64,000 bases of DNA from Prorocentrum cordatum (GCA_963575745.1 CAUYUJ010016062.1:21001-85000), one strand, 5' to 3'. Shown: positions 8,837 through 18,995, counted from the first letter of the stretch. The notes: generated by a model from the sequence alone, not told the origin. Made by a program: numbers and translations.

Positions 8837-8947
8837 GACCGTGTGTGCCTGTGCTGCTGTGGTTCGCCTTCGGTGAAAAGCTCCTTGAACGTCAACCGTT
8901 GGCTCGGGAGGGGTCGACGAAGCAGGGATGCAGGGCTGGGAGGGGGA

Positions 8948-9142
8948 GAAGGAGGAGGAGGAGGAGGAGGAGGGAGGAGGAGGAGGAGGAGGAGGAGGAG
9001 GAGGAGGAGGAGGAGAAGGAGGAGGGAGGAGGGAGGAGGGAGGAGGGAGGAGGAGGAGGAAAAGGAGGAGGAGGAGGAGGCGGGGAGGGAGGGGAGGGAG
9101 GGCGGGAGGGAGGCAGGGAGGGAGGGAGGGAGGAGGAGGGGT
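8948..9142. repeat. (GGA)n / (GGGA)n tract
   Basis: GGA triplets passing into GGGA and GGGAGGA phrasing. Preceded by GACGAAGCAGGGATGCAGGG, which resembles the inner part of family S. Confidence 0.9.
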
Positions 9143-9279
9143 GTTCTTGCTCACGCAGCGCAACCTTACTATGGACTCTCACTGTGCCCAACTTCGCTCT
9201 GCGCGCCGCGCGCTGCCTCCGCGTGCTCGCTCTCTCCTCCTGGGCAAGCGCTGTCTCCAGCCCAGGCAGCGAAGCGCGG

Positions 9280-9475
9280 GTCCAGCCGACCCGTATATTA
9301 GTGAAGGGGCCCTGGGACACACAAATAAATACACACAAATAACAGGATTACCCATATTTCCCCATATTTTCTGTGTTTTTGTCTTCCTCCACTTCCCATA
9401 GTTTCCCATATTTTCTGGGGAATCGACGATTAATTGTGTCTGTGTGTTTTTTCCCTCATGAAATAGGTCCCTCTG
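9280..9475. repeat. Family P repeat, copy P3
   Basis: CCAGCCGACCCGTATATTAGTGAAGGGGCCC (in two phrases) opens the copy and matches the S-family outer end. It proceeds through GGACACACAAATAAATAC and ATCGACGATTAATTGTGTCT to CATGAAATAGGTCCCTCTGT, resembling a B left end. P may be a longer relative of S and B. Confidence 0.7.
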
Positions 9476-9648
9476 TGCGGGACATCTGCGAACAATAAAA
9501 GCTGCGGGTATGGTTGCTGCCCGCGAGCGAGAAGCGCAACTCGCTCCCGCGAGCGGAAGAGGAGGCCTGATTGCCTGAAGATGTGGAAATACGATGGAAA
9601 TGGAGGCTGGACCTCCGTCAACTCGCAAACACGGCAATGGCTGGACAT

Positions 9649-9822
9649 ACAGCCGGCCCGTATAATAAGGAAGCGCGATAAGGGTGCAAGGGCCTTGGAA
9701 GGCCGTTTCGAAGCTTTTCGAGCGGGGCGCGGCCAATGAAAGTGACCAAGGATGGGCCGAGGAGGCAAGAATGCAAGGGGGTACCCTTGGGAAACATGCC
9801 CATCCTTACTATGGGCTTTTGT
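9649..9822. mobile_element. Family S element, copy S2
   Basis: ACAGCCGGCCCGTATAATAAGG at the left and the inverse of ACAAAAGCCCATAGTAAGGATG at the right, over 174 bp. It lacks one of the two internal units present in S1. Confidence 0.8.
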
Positions 9823-11174
9823 TTAAAATTAGGTGCTCCCTGGACCATCTAGTAGGAAGAGGGAAGAAGCCCTTCAATCCTTGTCCCATCTCCCTCCCCC
9901 GCGGTGCCTTCCTGGTTCTGCGTAGGCCCACCTCTGGTCCAGCCCTGAACATCCAATACGTAATCCGAAAATCAGCGTGGCCGACGAACGACGCGCGACT
10001 CAGATTGGGCCGTCCGAACATTCAGAGCGCAATGCTCATAACTTGCAGGCACTATCAACCACAACCTAATCGCCATGGTCACTGAATCTAAGAACTAAGA
10101 ACACAACACACACACACACACACTAGGCAAACAAGTTGGCATGATACGGAATGCTGACAGGCAACACAATGAGCACAACAAGCCAACATAACACATGTAT
10201 TCAGGATTGCATGTGGCACCGTAAGCGTGTATGCGGAGTTCTCGGTCGCGTAAACTGAGATAAAATACCTGCGCGCTGAGGCCGTGTGGGGTCATGATGG
10301 CGATAAACGAATTGCCGACCGAGATTATTCTTGGCGCGGATAGGTACAAATCAAGGTAGAGCAATTCCACGTTTGAGGATCAAGAGTGCTGACTTGGCTG
10401 GCGGTCGCTTACACCACGTCAATCGGACGCACGACATCTAAAATAATAAACACACCATTGAAATCGTCACAATGCAATGGGAATGACGCATTGAACGAAT
10501 ATAATGTAAGAAGCGACCATCCGACGAGCCAGAATGCCCTTGTCAGCAAGCACTGCTGGGCCCACATGTTAACGAACGGAACACTGAAGGGATCGATGAA
10601 TGAATTGCTACACTGATGGTTTCGCTTCTACTTTGCTGATGACAGAATGGGCCTGCGCATCAAAGCATGAAACAGACAACACACACACACACACTAAGAT
10701 CGAACCATCCCACCCGCGGCGTACTTGGTTGAGGTGTGAGGGACCTCAAAAAATGTCGGCGTTCCGTCCTGGCTGCCATCTATCTCGGTCATGAAATGAA
10801 CCTGGCAGCCGCGAAGCCAACGTCAACAAGAGGACAAGATGCAAGGCTCTCGGGGGGGAAGAGGGGTTGAGGAAAAGCCTCGGTTGGCGCGGCACGAGCA
10901 CGTCAACGTACCCCAAAATTGCTTGCAACCTGAGCAGGGCCACAACACCGCGGGTCGTAAACACGGGCCCCCTTCGCCGAGTGCCACACTGAAATGCCCC
11001 AAGCGAAGGCCACTTCAGGGCAGGGAGACCAACACACGAAGAGCGCAAGAACACCCCTCCAAAGCTGGGGTTACTCTTGACCTCCGTGCCAGCTGCAACT
11101 CGTAAATAATTCCCATACCACCCCAAGAACAATCAACACCGAACCGGGAAATCTGATCGACACGGAATGTACAT
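9823..11174. other. Non-repetitive, moderate-GC spacer with open frames
   Basis: A stretch without the element families, with short (CA)n runs at about 10106-10124 and 10678-10694. The minus-strand frame 10746-11132 (128 codons, e.g. VFLRSSCVGLPALKWPSLGA) has ordinary composition but no recognisable domain and no support beyond length. Could be relic coding sequence; no function assigned. Confidence 0.35.
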
Positions 11175-11265
11175 CCAATCGGGTCGCACCGGCACGGAGT
11201 CGGAATCGAACCGGTTTCGGCAAGATGCACACTAGCCCCGCACATACATCGGGGCGCGTCAGATC
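11175..11265 (-). other. tRNA-like B-box segment (possible SINE)
   Basis: On the minus strand GGTTCGATTCC, an exact match to the RNA polymerase III B-box consensus, lies downstream of GGGGCTAGTGTGCATC, a loose A-box. The implied T-stem has only about three good pairs and no acceptor stem closes, so it is not a functional tRNA. A tRNA-derived SINE head or chance are both possible. Confidence 0.25.
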
Positions 11266-11477
11266 GTCGAAATATCAACGGGGACGCGATCGACCGTCGC
11301 TCGGCTTCACACAATCCCCACCCCCTCCGGAAACCCTTGGGAGGTTGGTGGGCAAAGGTTATCCCCCCTTCCCAGGGAACCGAAGGGTAGGTGCCTGGGC
11401 GGGGGGGCGGCCAAACGGCTCGAGATGGCCCGGTCCAGCGCTGGCCGGATCCCGCCAATGGAGCTGCATCCAGCTCT

Positions 11478-11577
11478 GATCCCACCAGCCCTTTACTGCC
11501 GGTGAGGGCGTGAGTGGTTTAGAGCGCATCCACTGCAAACCGCCCCTCTTCCCCATCGGAGAAGATGTGCCCCTCTA
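11478..11577. repeat. Two-copy repeat, copy 1 (other near 52829-52918)
   Basis: ATCCCACCAG...CAT/GGTGAGGGCGTGAGTGGTTTAG ... CCCCTCTTCCCCATCGGAGAAG. Shared only with 52829-52918. The GTGAGTGGTTTAGAGC phrase resembles a tRNA D-arm/A-box, but no tRNA can be folded. Non-coding. Confidence 0.5.
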
Positions 11578-11587
11578 AAACAGGGCT

Positions 11588-11720
11588 AGGATCGGGATAA
11601 ATCGCTCCAGAGCGTTCCGGAGCGCTCTCAGAGCGTTCCGGAACGCTCTGGAGCGGCCGCGGCGCCCAATACATCCTCCAAACCCGCCGAGTCTCAGAGA
11701 TTTCGAGTTACCCCGATCCG
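11588..11720. mobile_element. Family Q element, copy Q1 (inverted)
   Basis: AGGATCGGGATAAATCGCTC ... inverse of CGGATCGGGGTAACTCGAAA. The core holds the perfect 22-bp palindrome CAGAGCGTTCCGG/AACGCTCTG (11629-11650). Relative to Q2 and Q3 it lies in the opposite orientation. Confidence 0.75.
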
Positions 11721-11925
11721 ATGTTGTCCCGATCCTCGCGTCGTTTTACCCTCCCCCTGACCCTTGCCCCTCGACCTGGGCGGGGTGTCCCGCGAGGCGC
11801 TGGAGCGTTCAAGATGGCCTCGGCGAGGAGGCCGAGATGCACGGTTCTCGCACGGCCCGGGGCACCTTCCGGCCGGCGCGGCTGCGGAGCGTTCCCGCGC
11901 TTTGAGGGTGGGCTGCGCAGTGGCT

Positions 11926-12072
11926 TGCCATCGCTCGGACGTCCATTCCCCGTGCACTTGTTCGGTGTCGTGCGTGTTTTTTCTTCTTCTTTTTTTTTGT
12001 TCTTCGGATCGGTGATCAAGGATGCTCCTCGATGGTCCTCGCCGCGAGAGGCATGCGCACGTCCGAGCGATG
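11926..12072. mobile_element. Family L element, copy L1
   Basis: GCCATCGCTCGGACGTCCAT at the left and the inverse CACGTCCGAGCGATGCAA at the right. The interior has GTGTCGTGCGTGTTTTTTC and ATGCTCCTCGATGGTCCTCG, the family L signature. Confidence 0.8.
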
Positions 12073-12204
12073 CAAGGGCAGTTGCCCCTTCGTCTCTCTT
12101 GCCCTGTCGCTTACCATGCTGCTCACCTCGCTCCCCGCGGCTGATCCCTCCTCGCACCTCGATCGCTCACGGCGCCCCTCGCCTGGTCTGTGCGAGTCTT
12201 CTGA

Positions 12205-12665
12205 GGGAGAGCAAGAGAGATAGAGAGAGAGAGAGAGACATCAAACAGATATATAGAATAGAGAGAGAAAGAGAGAGAGAGATAAAGCAAAAAACATAAA
12301 CATAGAGAGAGAGAGAGGAACAAAGAGAGCGAGAGGGAGAGGGAAAGGAGCCGCGCCCCGACTTTCGATGTCCTCTTCTGCGCGCGTGCGCGGAGGGCGC
12401 AGGGGCGACCTCCCGCTCCCTCCCGCTGCCCACTGCGTGCTGAGAGAGAGAGAGAGATAAATAGAGAGATATACATAGACATATATATATATATATAGAG
12501 AAAGAGAGGGACATATGTATATATATAATACATATATATATATATATATATAGAGAGAGATAGAGAAAAAAAAGGGGGGGAGAGAGAGAGAGAGAGAACA
12601 AACAAACAGAGAGAAGGAGAGAGAGAAGGATAGCGAAAAAAACGAGAGAGAGAGAGAGAGAGAAC
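12205..12665. repeat. (GA)n and (TA)n microsatellites
   Basis: Several GAGA runs (12205-12240, 12255-12345, 12441-12470, 12575-12665) and a TATA-rich section (12475-12555). The 12350-12440 gap is GC-rich and has no recognised feature. Confidence 0.9.
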
Positions 12666-12958
12666 AACCAGACGGCTTTCCCCACCAGCTCCCCCCATCC
12701 GTCATGGGCGTGCGGAGTGCGGGGGGCCATCGCTACCTCTTCCCTACCTCTTCCCACTTGCCCTCGGCCTCGCGCGTGGGAGCGCAATGGAGCTGCCACC
12801 CCCTCTTTGGGGGGGGGGGGGGGGGCGGCTGCTCTCTCGTACGCCCGCGCACAGCGCCAAGGGGAAGTGGGGGGATAGCGGTTGCACATGCACGCACCCT
12901 GTCGCCCAGAACGGACGGGGGGAAGTGGTGGAGGCAGCGGTTTCTGCCCCGGTTCCCA

Positions 12959-12972
12959 CGCACACACACACA

Positions 12973-13007
<35 letters not shown>

Positions 13008-13059
13008 GCGCGCGCGCACGCGCGCACGCACGCACGCACACGCGCACGCACGCGCACGC

Positions 13060-13091
<32 letters not shown>

Positions 13092-13148
13092 GCACGCACG
13101 CACGCACGCACGCATGCACGCACATACGCACACACACACACACACACT
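12959..13148. repeat. (CA)n / (CGCA)n microsatellite
   Basis: ACACAC runs flank a long GCAC/ACGC-rich centre. A poly-G run lies at 12812-12824. Confidence 0.95.
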
Positions 13149-13529
13149 CACGCAACGCAGAGTGGGCAATAGGAGGGGACAGCGGGTAACCCAGCACTAT
13201 CCACGCACATACACGCACGCGCGCGGGGGAGGAATGGGGAGGGAATAATGGTGGCTCTTGGTTTCTGTTTCTATATATATATATATAAAGATATGTATGT
13301 AGATACAGGACCCTGTATATGCGTATGTGTATATGTACTGTATAGATACGTATGTGCACACCGATCGTCATCGTATAATTACACCGCGATAGACAAGTAT
13401 ATTCAATCATGGATACGCATCACAACTTGTACACACAGTATTCCGTGACCTGCACATCGAGGCGGCAGCGTCTGATCCGCAGCAGAACTGATGATGCCAA
13501 CGATGAACGGCCAAAATGTACGCCAGACT
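13149..13529. other. Unassigned spacer
   Basis: Contains a short (TA)n/GTAT-rich part at 13270-13360. No gene, RNA or element recognised. Confidence 0.4.
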
Positions 13530-14180
13530 CTTCCTGTCCTCTAGGACCCCTCCTCTGGGTATCGTTTGACCTGCCCCCACCCCTACTTGCGCGACCTGGC
13601 CGACTCACCCGCCAAGATGGGGATATACGCTGTCCCCTGCGGTGTCTCGGGGCCTATCCCTGGGGCTGAGCTGATTACCATGGCCCAGTGGGGACGGGGA
13701 CAGGCGAGACAAAGCTGACCTCCAGGACCCCTCTGCTGGGCATCGTCTGACCAGTCCCCCATCCCCACTCGCGTGGCCTGGCTGACTTGCCCACCTGAAT
13801 CGGGTCGGGCGAAAGGGGGGGATAGCAAGGGGGGGGTTTGAGAATCAGCTCACGTAGCTGATTTTCCCGGCGCCTCCCGGCGCCGGGAGGCGCCCATGTA
13901 TCGAGGAATGGGCCCCTCGGTGGGCCGAAACCAGCTGCATGCAGCAGATTTCGTAACCCCCCCTTTCCCAAACCCCCCCTTTCGCCCGACCCGACTGAAT
14001 TGGGACATGCGCTGCTCCTGGACGGGGACCTGGAGACACCCGCAGGGTACCAATACCGCTCGCCCCCGGGGGCCCTCTCCCGGGCCCTGGGGGTGCGCTC
14101 CGCCCAGGATTCCGTGCCGACGAAGGCCACCCAGGAAGCCCCCACAGGGGGAAAACGAGAGAAGAGTAGGAAATAACATC
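13530..14180. repeat. Family K repeat, copy K1, hosting J1
   Basis: Two related units (CTAGGACCCCTCCTCTGGG and CCAGGACCCCTCTGCTGGG) lead to CTTGCCCACCTGAAT, are interrupted by J1, and resume with CTGAATTGGGACATGCGCTG, then ACGGGGACCTGGAGACACCC and CCCACAGGGGGAAAACGAGA. The same series is uninterrupted at 19191-19408 and more diverged at 18280-18455. Confidence 0.8.
13801..13994. mobile_element. Family J element, copy J1, with target duplication
   Basis: CGGGTCGGGCGAAAGGGGGG ... CCCCCCCTTTCGCCCGACCCGA terminal inverted repeats over 194 bp, internal GGCGCCTCCCGGCGCC hairpin and CAGCTGCATGCAGC. CTGAAT is present once on each side (13795-13800, 13995-14000), while the same host sequence at 19191-19235 has it once and no element. 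Confidence 0.9.
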
Positions 14181-14302
14181 AAATGACAGAGGGAGAAAGA
14201 AAGGAATAACAGAGGAAGAAAGAAAGAGAGGAATAGCGGAGGAAGAAAGGGATCACATAACATAAAGTAGGAATAGCACGGGAGGAAGAAAGAAAGGAAG
14301 AA

Positions 14303-14420
14303 CATAAAAAGTTGGAGGCCCGCGCGGATGTCTCGCCGGGGGCGCCGCCTCTGGCGCCGCCGGGGGGGGCCCAGCGCGGATCCCAGAAATCCGCGCGGAG
14401 CGTCGAAAGTTTGTTTATGC
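14303..14420. mobile_element. Family D element, copy D2
   Basis: CATAAAAAGTTGGAGGCCCG ... inverse of GCATAAACAAACTTTCGACG. The centre GGGGGCGCCGCCTCTGGCGC/CGCCGGGG is also inverted. Preceded by a GAAAGAAAGGAA-rich stretch (14187-14300). Confidence 0.75.
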
Positions 14421-14502
14421 ATTTATTTTTCTGCTTCGAGGTTTGGGTCCGCACCCTCTTCTGAAGACATTTTAACTTAAACGATGCACTAAAACAAGAC
14501 GG

Positions 14503-14609
14503 TCTAAGCCAGAAGGTGTTCAAAGAGCACTTCGTGCAAAACAAAAGCGGCTCTTAGAGCATTGTTTGGTAGGCCTACAGGCAGGTCGCGACGCTTCGCC
14601 ACTGCTTGA
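14503..14609. mobile_element. Family G element, copy G2 (right part)
   Basis: GCCAGAAGGTGTTCAAAGAG ... GTAGGCCTACAGGCAGGTCG then TTCGCCACTGCTTGA, the right end of G4. The left end is missing. Confidence 0.65.
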
Positions 14610-14783
14610 CCCCTCTCCCCTGGCAGCGGCTGTTCCCCGACGGGCGCTGCCGCGGGCGCTGCCGCGGCCGCCGCCGGCCGCGGCCGCGGCGCGGCAAGGG
14701 CAGCACATGCCGGCGGGACCCACTGGCAGTCCGCGCTGTTCCTGGGCCGCGGCCCCTGCACCGCCTCTCATGCACTCTCGTGA

Positions 14784-14952
14784 TCGGCGGTGGAAAAACC
14801 TCCCTTCAGTAAAGCTCTCCTTAGTGAAAACGGCCTAAGACCGAAACCGACGGACCTGGACCCGCGAAAATGACGGCCGCGACGCCCTCTCGCGAACCGA
14901 AAACGGCCAATTCCTTAATCGACGTGTCAGGGTAGGTCTATCCACCTCCGAC
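14784..14952. mobile_element. Family A element, copy A2
   Basis: TCGGCGGTGGAAAAACCTCC ... CGACGTGTCAGGGTAGGTCT ... CCACCTCCGA. Complete and uninterrupted. The 14610-14783 stretch before it is GC-rich with GCCGCGG palindromic phrases and no gene. Confidence 0.8.
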
Positions 14953-15008
14953 GTGACCTTTGTCCCTCTCGCTCTCCACGGCACGACGACGCCGGGCCGA
15001 GGAGAAGC

Positions 15009-15210
15009 AGCGGGCGAGGACACATCAAGAATCTCTGAGAGCCAGCGGCTCTGGCTCTGGAAGATGTCTCGGCCGTCCATCCTCGACAGGGGTGCGTCCG
15101 AATCCCTGAGAGCCGGCGGCTATGGGAGATGTCTCGGGCGCAGTGGCCTGCTCAGAGCCTTCCAGAACGCTCCGAGAGCCTTCCGGAACGGATGTATCCT
15201 GGTCCTGGCC
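15009..15210. mobile_element. Family Q element, copy Q2
   Basis: ATCTCTGAGAGCCAGCGGCT and CCCTGAGAGCCGGCGGCTAT form a tandem pair of the Q left half, each followed by GATGTCTCGG. The right part has CCTTCCAGAACGCTCCGAGA and ends near ATGTATCCTGGTCCT. Confidence 0.65.
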
Positions 15211-15333
15211 TCGTCCGACCTCCGCCCCATGCACCCTCATGATCCTTGCCCCTCTCGTGCTCCATGGCCTTCGTCGTCCTCCTGCTGCTGCTCCTCCTGC
15301 TCCGTGAGACTGGCAATTGGCTTGATGACAGGA

Positions 15334-15500
15334 TTATCCCTCCTCCTCCTCCTCCAGTTCCTCCTCCTTCCTCTCCTCCTCCTCCTCCTCCTCCTCCTCC
15401 TCCTCCTTCTCCTGCTCCTCCTCCTCCTCCTCCTCCTCCTCCTCCTCCTCCTCCTCCTCCTCCTCCTCCTCCCCTCCTCGTCGTCCTCCTCCTCCTGATC
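15334..15500. repeat. (CCT)n pyrimidine tract
   Basis: About 165 bp of CCT/CTC triplets with a few TTC, GTT and GCT interruptions. The polyproline and polyleucine frames are repeat artefacts. Confidence 0.95.
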
Positions 15501-16059
15501 GGCGCTTAATCGACGATGAGTCTGCGCTTTCTCACCAACTACCAAAAACTAGCGCACGCTAGTGCGTCGTAAAGACGAATTTTGTGTGATGGCATGCTAA
15601 GCTCCGCCGATTTGCTACTGAAGTAATGTCAGGGCATACGAAACCATTTTGGCGACTCTGATTGATTAAATGTCCAATGCGCAGAAACGCGTTCAGCCAG
15701 GATACGACCCCTGCTAGCGCGTCCATGCTGACTCGAACTAGATGGACTACGGAACGCATCTCAGACGAGCTACCCGTGCACTTTGAAAGATCTGCCAACC
15801 CTCGCTTGCCGGGGGTGAAAGGACGTGTGAGACATTTGAATGTCCCCCTGCCCTTCCCCCTTCCCCCGAATACCACTTATCGAATTTAAGGGGGGGGGCG
15901 GGGGGGGTGACCTGGCTCCCCAACGCACCCGCGGGGAGGGGGGGTCTCCAGGCTCCCCAACGAACCCTCCGGGCCTCTGGAGCATCTAAATCTACATTCC
16001 GTGCCCTCCAAGACACGCAAGATGCCAGCTCAGCTGGGCTCCAATCCGCCGAAGAGAAC
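15501..16059. other. Unassigned spacer
   Basis: Mixed-composition sequence with G-runs at 15890-15910. GGGGGTGAAAGGACGTGTGA...CATTTGAATGTCCCCCTGCC near 15810 partly recurs as GACGTGACAAGTCGTGTGCG...TGTCCCCCTCCCCTTTCCCC near 16265-16320. No gene recognised. Confidence 0.35.
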
Positions 16060-16270
16060 CCATAATTAAGCAAGATGGCGTCCAGACCGCCCACGTGGCA
16101 TTCAAGACGCACCCAAAGGACTCCAAGAGGACCCCCACGCCCACGACGCCCCCGAAAACCGCCAGCAAGCGCCCAACTTAGTTATCAAAAGGCCCAAGTG
16201 AGGCCCCCAGAAGCCCCCAAACTGTTTTTAAAAGGCCCAAGTGAGGCCCCAGACCCCCGCATGAGGACGT
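16060..16270. repeat. Family O degenerate minisatellite
   Basis: Irregular tandem phrasing of CCCAAGTGAGGCCCC, CCAAGAGGACCCCC and AAAGGCCC. The same style recurs at 1340-1440, 22740-22930, 27240-27705 and 53925-54520. Confidence 0.5.
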
Positions 16271-16524
16271 GACAAGTCGTGTGCGACAGCTGGTTGTCCC
16301 CCTCCCCTTTCCCCCTCCCTGGGAATCAGCAGTCAAATTCAACAAGGGTGGGCAATGCCAACACTACTGCCCCCGAGACCCCCAACGTGCCGCCAAAAGG
16401 TCAACAACAGCCCCCTACAAATCACCAACATGCTCGCAGGGATCTTCGAAAGGCTCCTCCCAATGGGCCTCAACACGCCCAGCTCCATACGCCAAGCACC
16501 TTTCAAAATGCCTCGTCGTCGCCA

Positions 16525-16685
16525 TAATCCTCCTCCTTCTCCTCCTCCTCCGCCTCTTCCTCTGGGCTTCTTCTCCTCCTCCTTCTCCTTCTCCTTCTCC
16601 TTCTTCTCCTCCTCCTCTTGATCCTTCTCCTCCTCCTTCTCCTCCTTCTCCTCCTCCTCCTCCGCCTCTGGATCCTTCTCCTCTG
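16525..16685. repeat. (CCT/TTC)n pyrimidine tract
   Basis: CTCCTCC and TTCTCC units, less regular than the other tracts. Confidence 0.85.
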
Positions 16686-16689
16686 GGCC

Positions 16690-17429
16690 CCTGGGGGTCG
16701 TTGGAATGGCATACGCCACTTGACGACATGAAGATGAGAGGAAAGCAAGCACCTGGGCATATCCTTTCTCGCTGCCCCCTGAGCACCCCCATTGGCTTAT
16801 TCGCCCTTCTGCGGATGAAACCTACGACCTCCTCATCCCCAAGCCGCTCGTGGGTCCTGGTGTCCGAGCCGAGGTCTATGCAGCTGTAAGGGTTCGGATA
16901 ACACCTCCCTTTCCTGTTAAAACAATGCCTGCTTGTTGCTGAATCCAACCTGGCATCACCAATACGCCCATGCATCGCCGGCATCCTTCCATTTAGCCCC
17001 CTTTGCCGATCCCGTGTCCTTGTGCTGCTACTGAATCGATGGCCCCTGGCACAAATATGGAGCAACCTGCATCTACACATGATTGCGCATATGACGCCTA
17101 TTCGGAACGCGTCTGTGCTCCAACCTTTCACACACTCAAATGTCGGCGAATGCCACCAGAGCTAGACGTGTTGTTACATCGTGTTTTCTCTCGAGGCTGA
17201 CAGGTCCACGGCGCTGGCCCGCCTCACAGCATGGCAGAACACATACAGCGTTGGAGGTCCTCTGGATGCGGGCAACACTTGATTCGAATGCTGCACGGGA
17301 CAATACATCTCTCGCCTGCAACAAAAAACGGCGCCGGCTCCCATACGGCCCTCGGCGCCTCTGAGGCACCAATGAGGATCCGGAGCATCGAAGCGGCCCT
17401 CCGACTTGTTCATCGGGGAATATTAGGAT
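16690..17429. other. Unassigned spacer with coding-like frames
   Basis: Moderate GC with several short frames; the plus frame near 16780-16890 (about HPHWLIRPSADETYDLLIPK) and the minus frame across 16700-17130 have ordinary composition. No family recognised and frames are interrupted, so at most a relic. Confidence 0.3.
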
Positions 17430-17606
17430 GGACGCCCGAAATGGGTACGGAAAACATGGGCGCCGCTGTTGGGCAGGTGGCCTGCTGTCTGGGCAGGTGG
17501 CCTGCTGTCTCAAATAGCGTTGGGGCCGCTGTTGGGCAGGTGGCCTGCTGTCTCAAATGGACACAGGCCGCAGCGACACCGACAGCGAGTCCAGGTCAAA
17601 ATCAGG
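17430..17606. mobile_element. Family C element, copy C3 (right end lost, internal duplication)
   Basis: Starts TGGACGCCCGAAATGGGTAC. The GGGCAGGTGGCCTGCTGTCT segment is present three times in tandem. It ends after ACACCGACAGCGAGTCC without the inverse right arm. Confidence 0.75.
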
Positions 17607-17630
17607 AGGAACTTTGAAGAAGAAAAAACT

Positions 17631-17973
17631 GCATAAACATAAACTTTTGGCGCTTCGCGCGGATTTCTTGGATCTGCGCTGGACCCCCCTCTCCCTGGCG
17701 CGCGGAGCGCGCCCTGGGCTGTGCCGCAGGCTCCGCTGGGGGGGCTCATCGGGGATGGACAGAACCCCCAGTTAGTAAAACGTGGTTCTGGGAAAACGAC
17801 CTCGGGCGCAAACCTGGCGGGGACAAGCCTGGAAAATGACGGCCAGGGCGCCCTCTCGAGAACCGAAAACGGACAATTCACTAATCGACGTGTCAGGGTG
17901 GGAGTTCTGTCCACCCCCGAGCCCCGCGCGGAGCCAAGAAATATGCGCGGAGCGCCAAACAATTGTTTATGGC
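17631..17973. mobile_element. Family D element, copy D3, hosting A3
   Basis: GCATAAACATAAACTTTTGG/CGCTTCGCGCGGATTTCTTG at the left and the inverse CCAAGAAATATGCGCGGAGC/GCCAAACAATTGTTTATGGC at the right. Element A3 occupies most of the middle. Confidence 0.85.
17749..17921. mobile_element. Family A element, copy A3, nested in D3
   Basis: TCGGGGATGGACAGAACCCC ... CGACGTGTCAGGGTGGGAGT ... CCACCCCCGA. It belongs to the same subtype as A4 (GGGATGGACAG, GGGCGCAAACCTGGCGGG). Confidence 0.85.
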
Positions 17974-17989
17974 GCATTTTCTCCTTCGA

Positions 17990-18275
17990 GAACTGCTGTC
18001 GATCCCTGTGCCCATTCTTTCCGTACCCATTTCGATCGTGGCCTGGCCTGGGGGGGGGGCAATTGGGAGGGCGTCCAGGGGCGGAGGAGGAGGAGGAGGA
18101 CAAGGAGGAGGACAAGGAGGAAGAGGAGGAGGAGGAGAAGGAGGAGGAGAAGGAGGAGAAAGAGGAGGAGGAGGAGGAGGAGGAGGAGGAGGAGGACAAG
18201 GAGGAGGAGGAGGAGGAGAAGGAGGAAGAGGAGAATGTGCGATCCTTGTGCCCATTCTTCCCCTGTTCGATCGTC
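17990..18275. repeat. (GGA)n tract bracketed by family C end fragments
   Basis: CTGTGCCCATTCTTTCCGTA/CCCATTTCGATCGTGG (17999-18041) and TTGTGCCCATTCTTCCCCTG/TTCGATCGTCC (18246-18275) are two copies of the C right end in direct orientation. Between them lies 18078-18235, a GGA/GAC/GAA purine tract. Confidence 0.8.
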
Positions 18276-18279
18276 CTGA

Positions 18280-18455
18280 CGTATGGCCCCGGTCCAGGAT
18301 CGGGGCAGGAGTCTGGGGAAACCAAAAGGTACCCATACCGCTGCTCCCTGGACCTCTCCTGGGGTGCGTCCTGACCAGGATTTCGGGGCGGATCCAGCGG
18401 TGGCGACGAGAGCCGCCCAGGAGGCCGACACAGGGGAAAACCAGGGAAGGGTAAA
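18280..18455. repeat. Family K repeat, copy K3
   Basis: GGTCCAGGATCGGGGCAGGA ... GTACCCATACCGCTGCTCCC ... CCACCCAGGA-like AGCCGCCCAGGAGGCCGACA ... CAGGGGAAAACCAGGGA. A diverged relative of 14000-14160 and 19225-19390. Confidence 0.6.
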
Positions 18456-18460
18456 GTTCG

Positions 18461-18610
18461 GTCGGGCACGTCTCCCTACGAGGGGATTTTCGACGAAACA
18501 TGAAACATATTGAACAATATAACAGAAGAACACAACTAGTCACAAAATCGTCGCCGGACTATTTTGCTGCCTATTCTTAAATATTCCTCCTGTAAAGGGA
18601 CAGGCCCCAC
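18461..18610. mobile_element. Family B element, copy B3
   Basis: GTCGGGCACGTCTCCCTACG/AGGGGATTTTCGACGAAA ... TCCTCCTGTAAAGGGACAGG/CCCCACTTAA. AT-rich interior with a GTCGCCGGACTATTTTG box. Confidence 0.85.
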
Positions 18611-18666
18611 TTAAGGGTAAAGGTATGGGTAACTTTTCCTCCTCTGATGAGGGGCAACGATAGGGG

Positions 18667-18800
18667 GGACTGGCATAGGGGGGGATGCATCGACCTGGAA
18701 TCGGCGATACATCGCCGATAGATCGGCGATAGGCCTCCGACAGTGAATCCGCACCTTCCTGGGCAGGTTGGGGCTATCGGGCCCCTATCGGCGATCAATG
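18667..18800. repeat. Family E-like repeat, copy E1 (degenerate)
   Basis: GATGCATCG, GGCGATACATCGCCGATAGA and CGGCGATAGGCCTCC phrases, then a second CCTATCGGCGATC at 18782. Ends are not clear. Confidence 0.45.
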
Positions 18801-18995
18801 GGAGATAGGAAGAAAAAAAGAGAGTCTATGAACAAAATTATGCACGATCCCATGCATTCTCAATCGACCAATCGGAATGAGGAACCTAAACAAAAACTCC
18901 AGTTGGCTATGAGCCTTCTGCCCGTTGAGAAAAAACGGACCTCTCTTTCCAACTGATCTCAATCCTGCTCGATGCATCCCCCCCTGTGCCCCACT
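18801..18995. other. Short unassigned spacer
   Basis: AT-richer sequence with no element ends and no recognised gene. Confidence 0.3.

Noticed and set aside
7501-8895. 464-codon minus-strand frame
   Set aside because: Crosses M1, C2, D1 and I2; composition changes at each element border.
11497-11577. tRNA-Ser/Leu gene from GTGAGTGGTTTAGAGC
   Set aside because: No B-box, no cloverleaf; also present at 52850 as part of a two-copy repeat.
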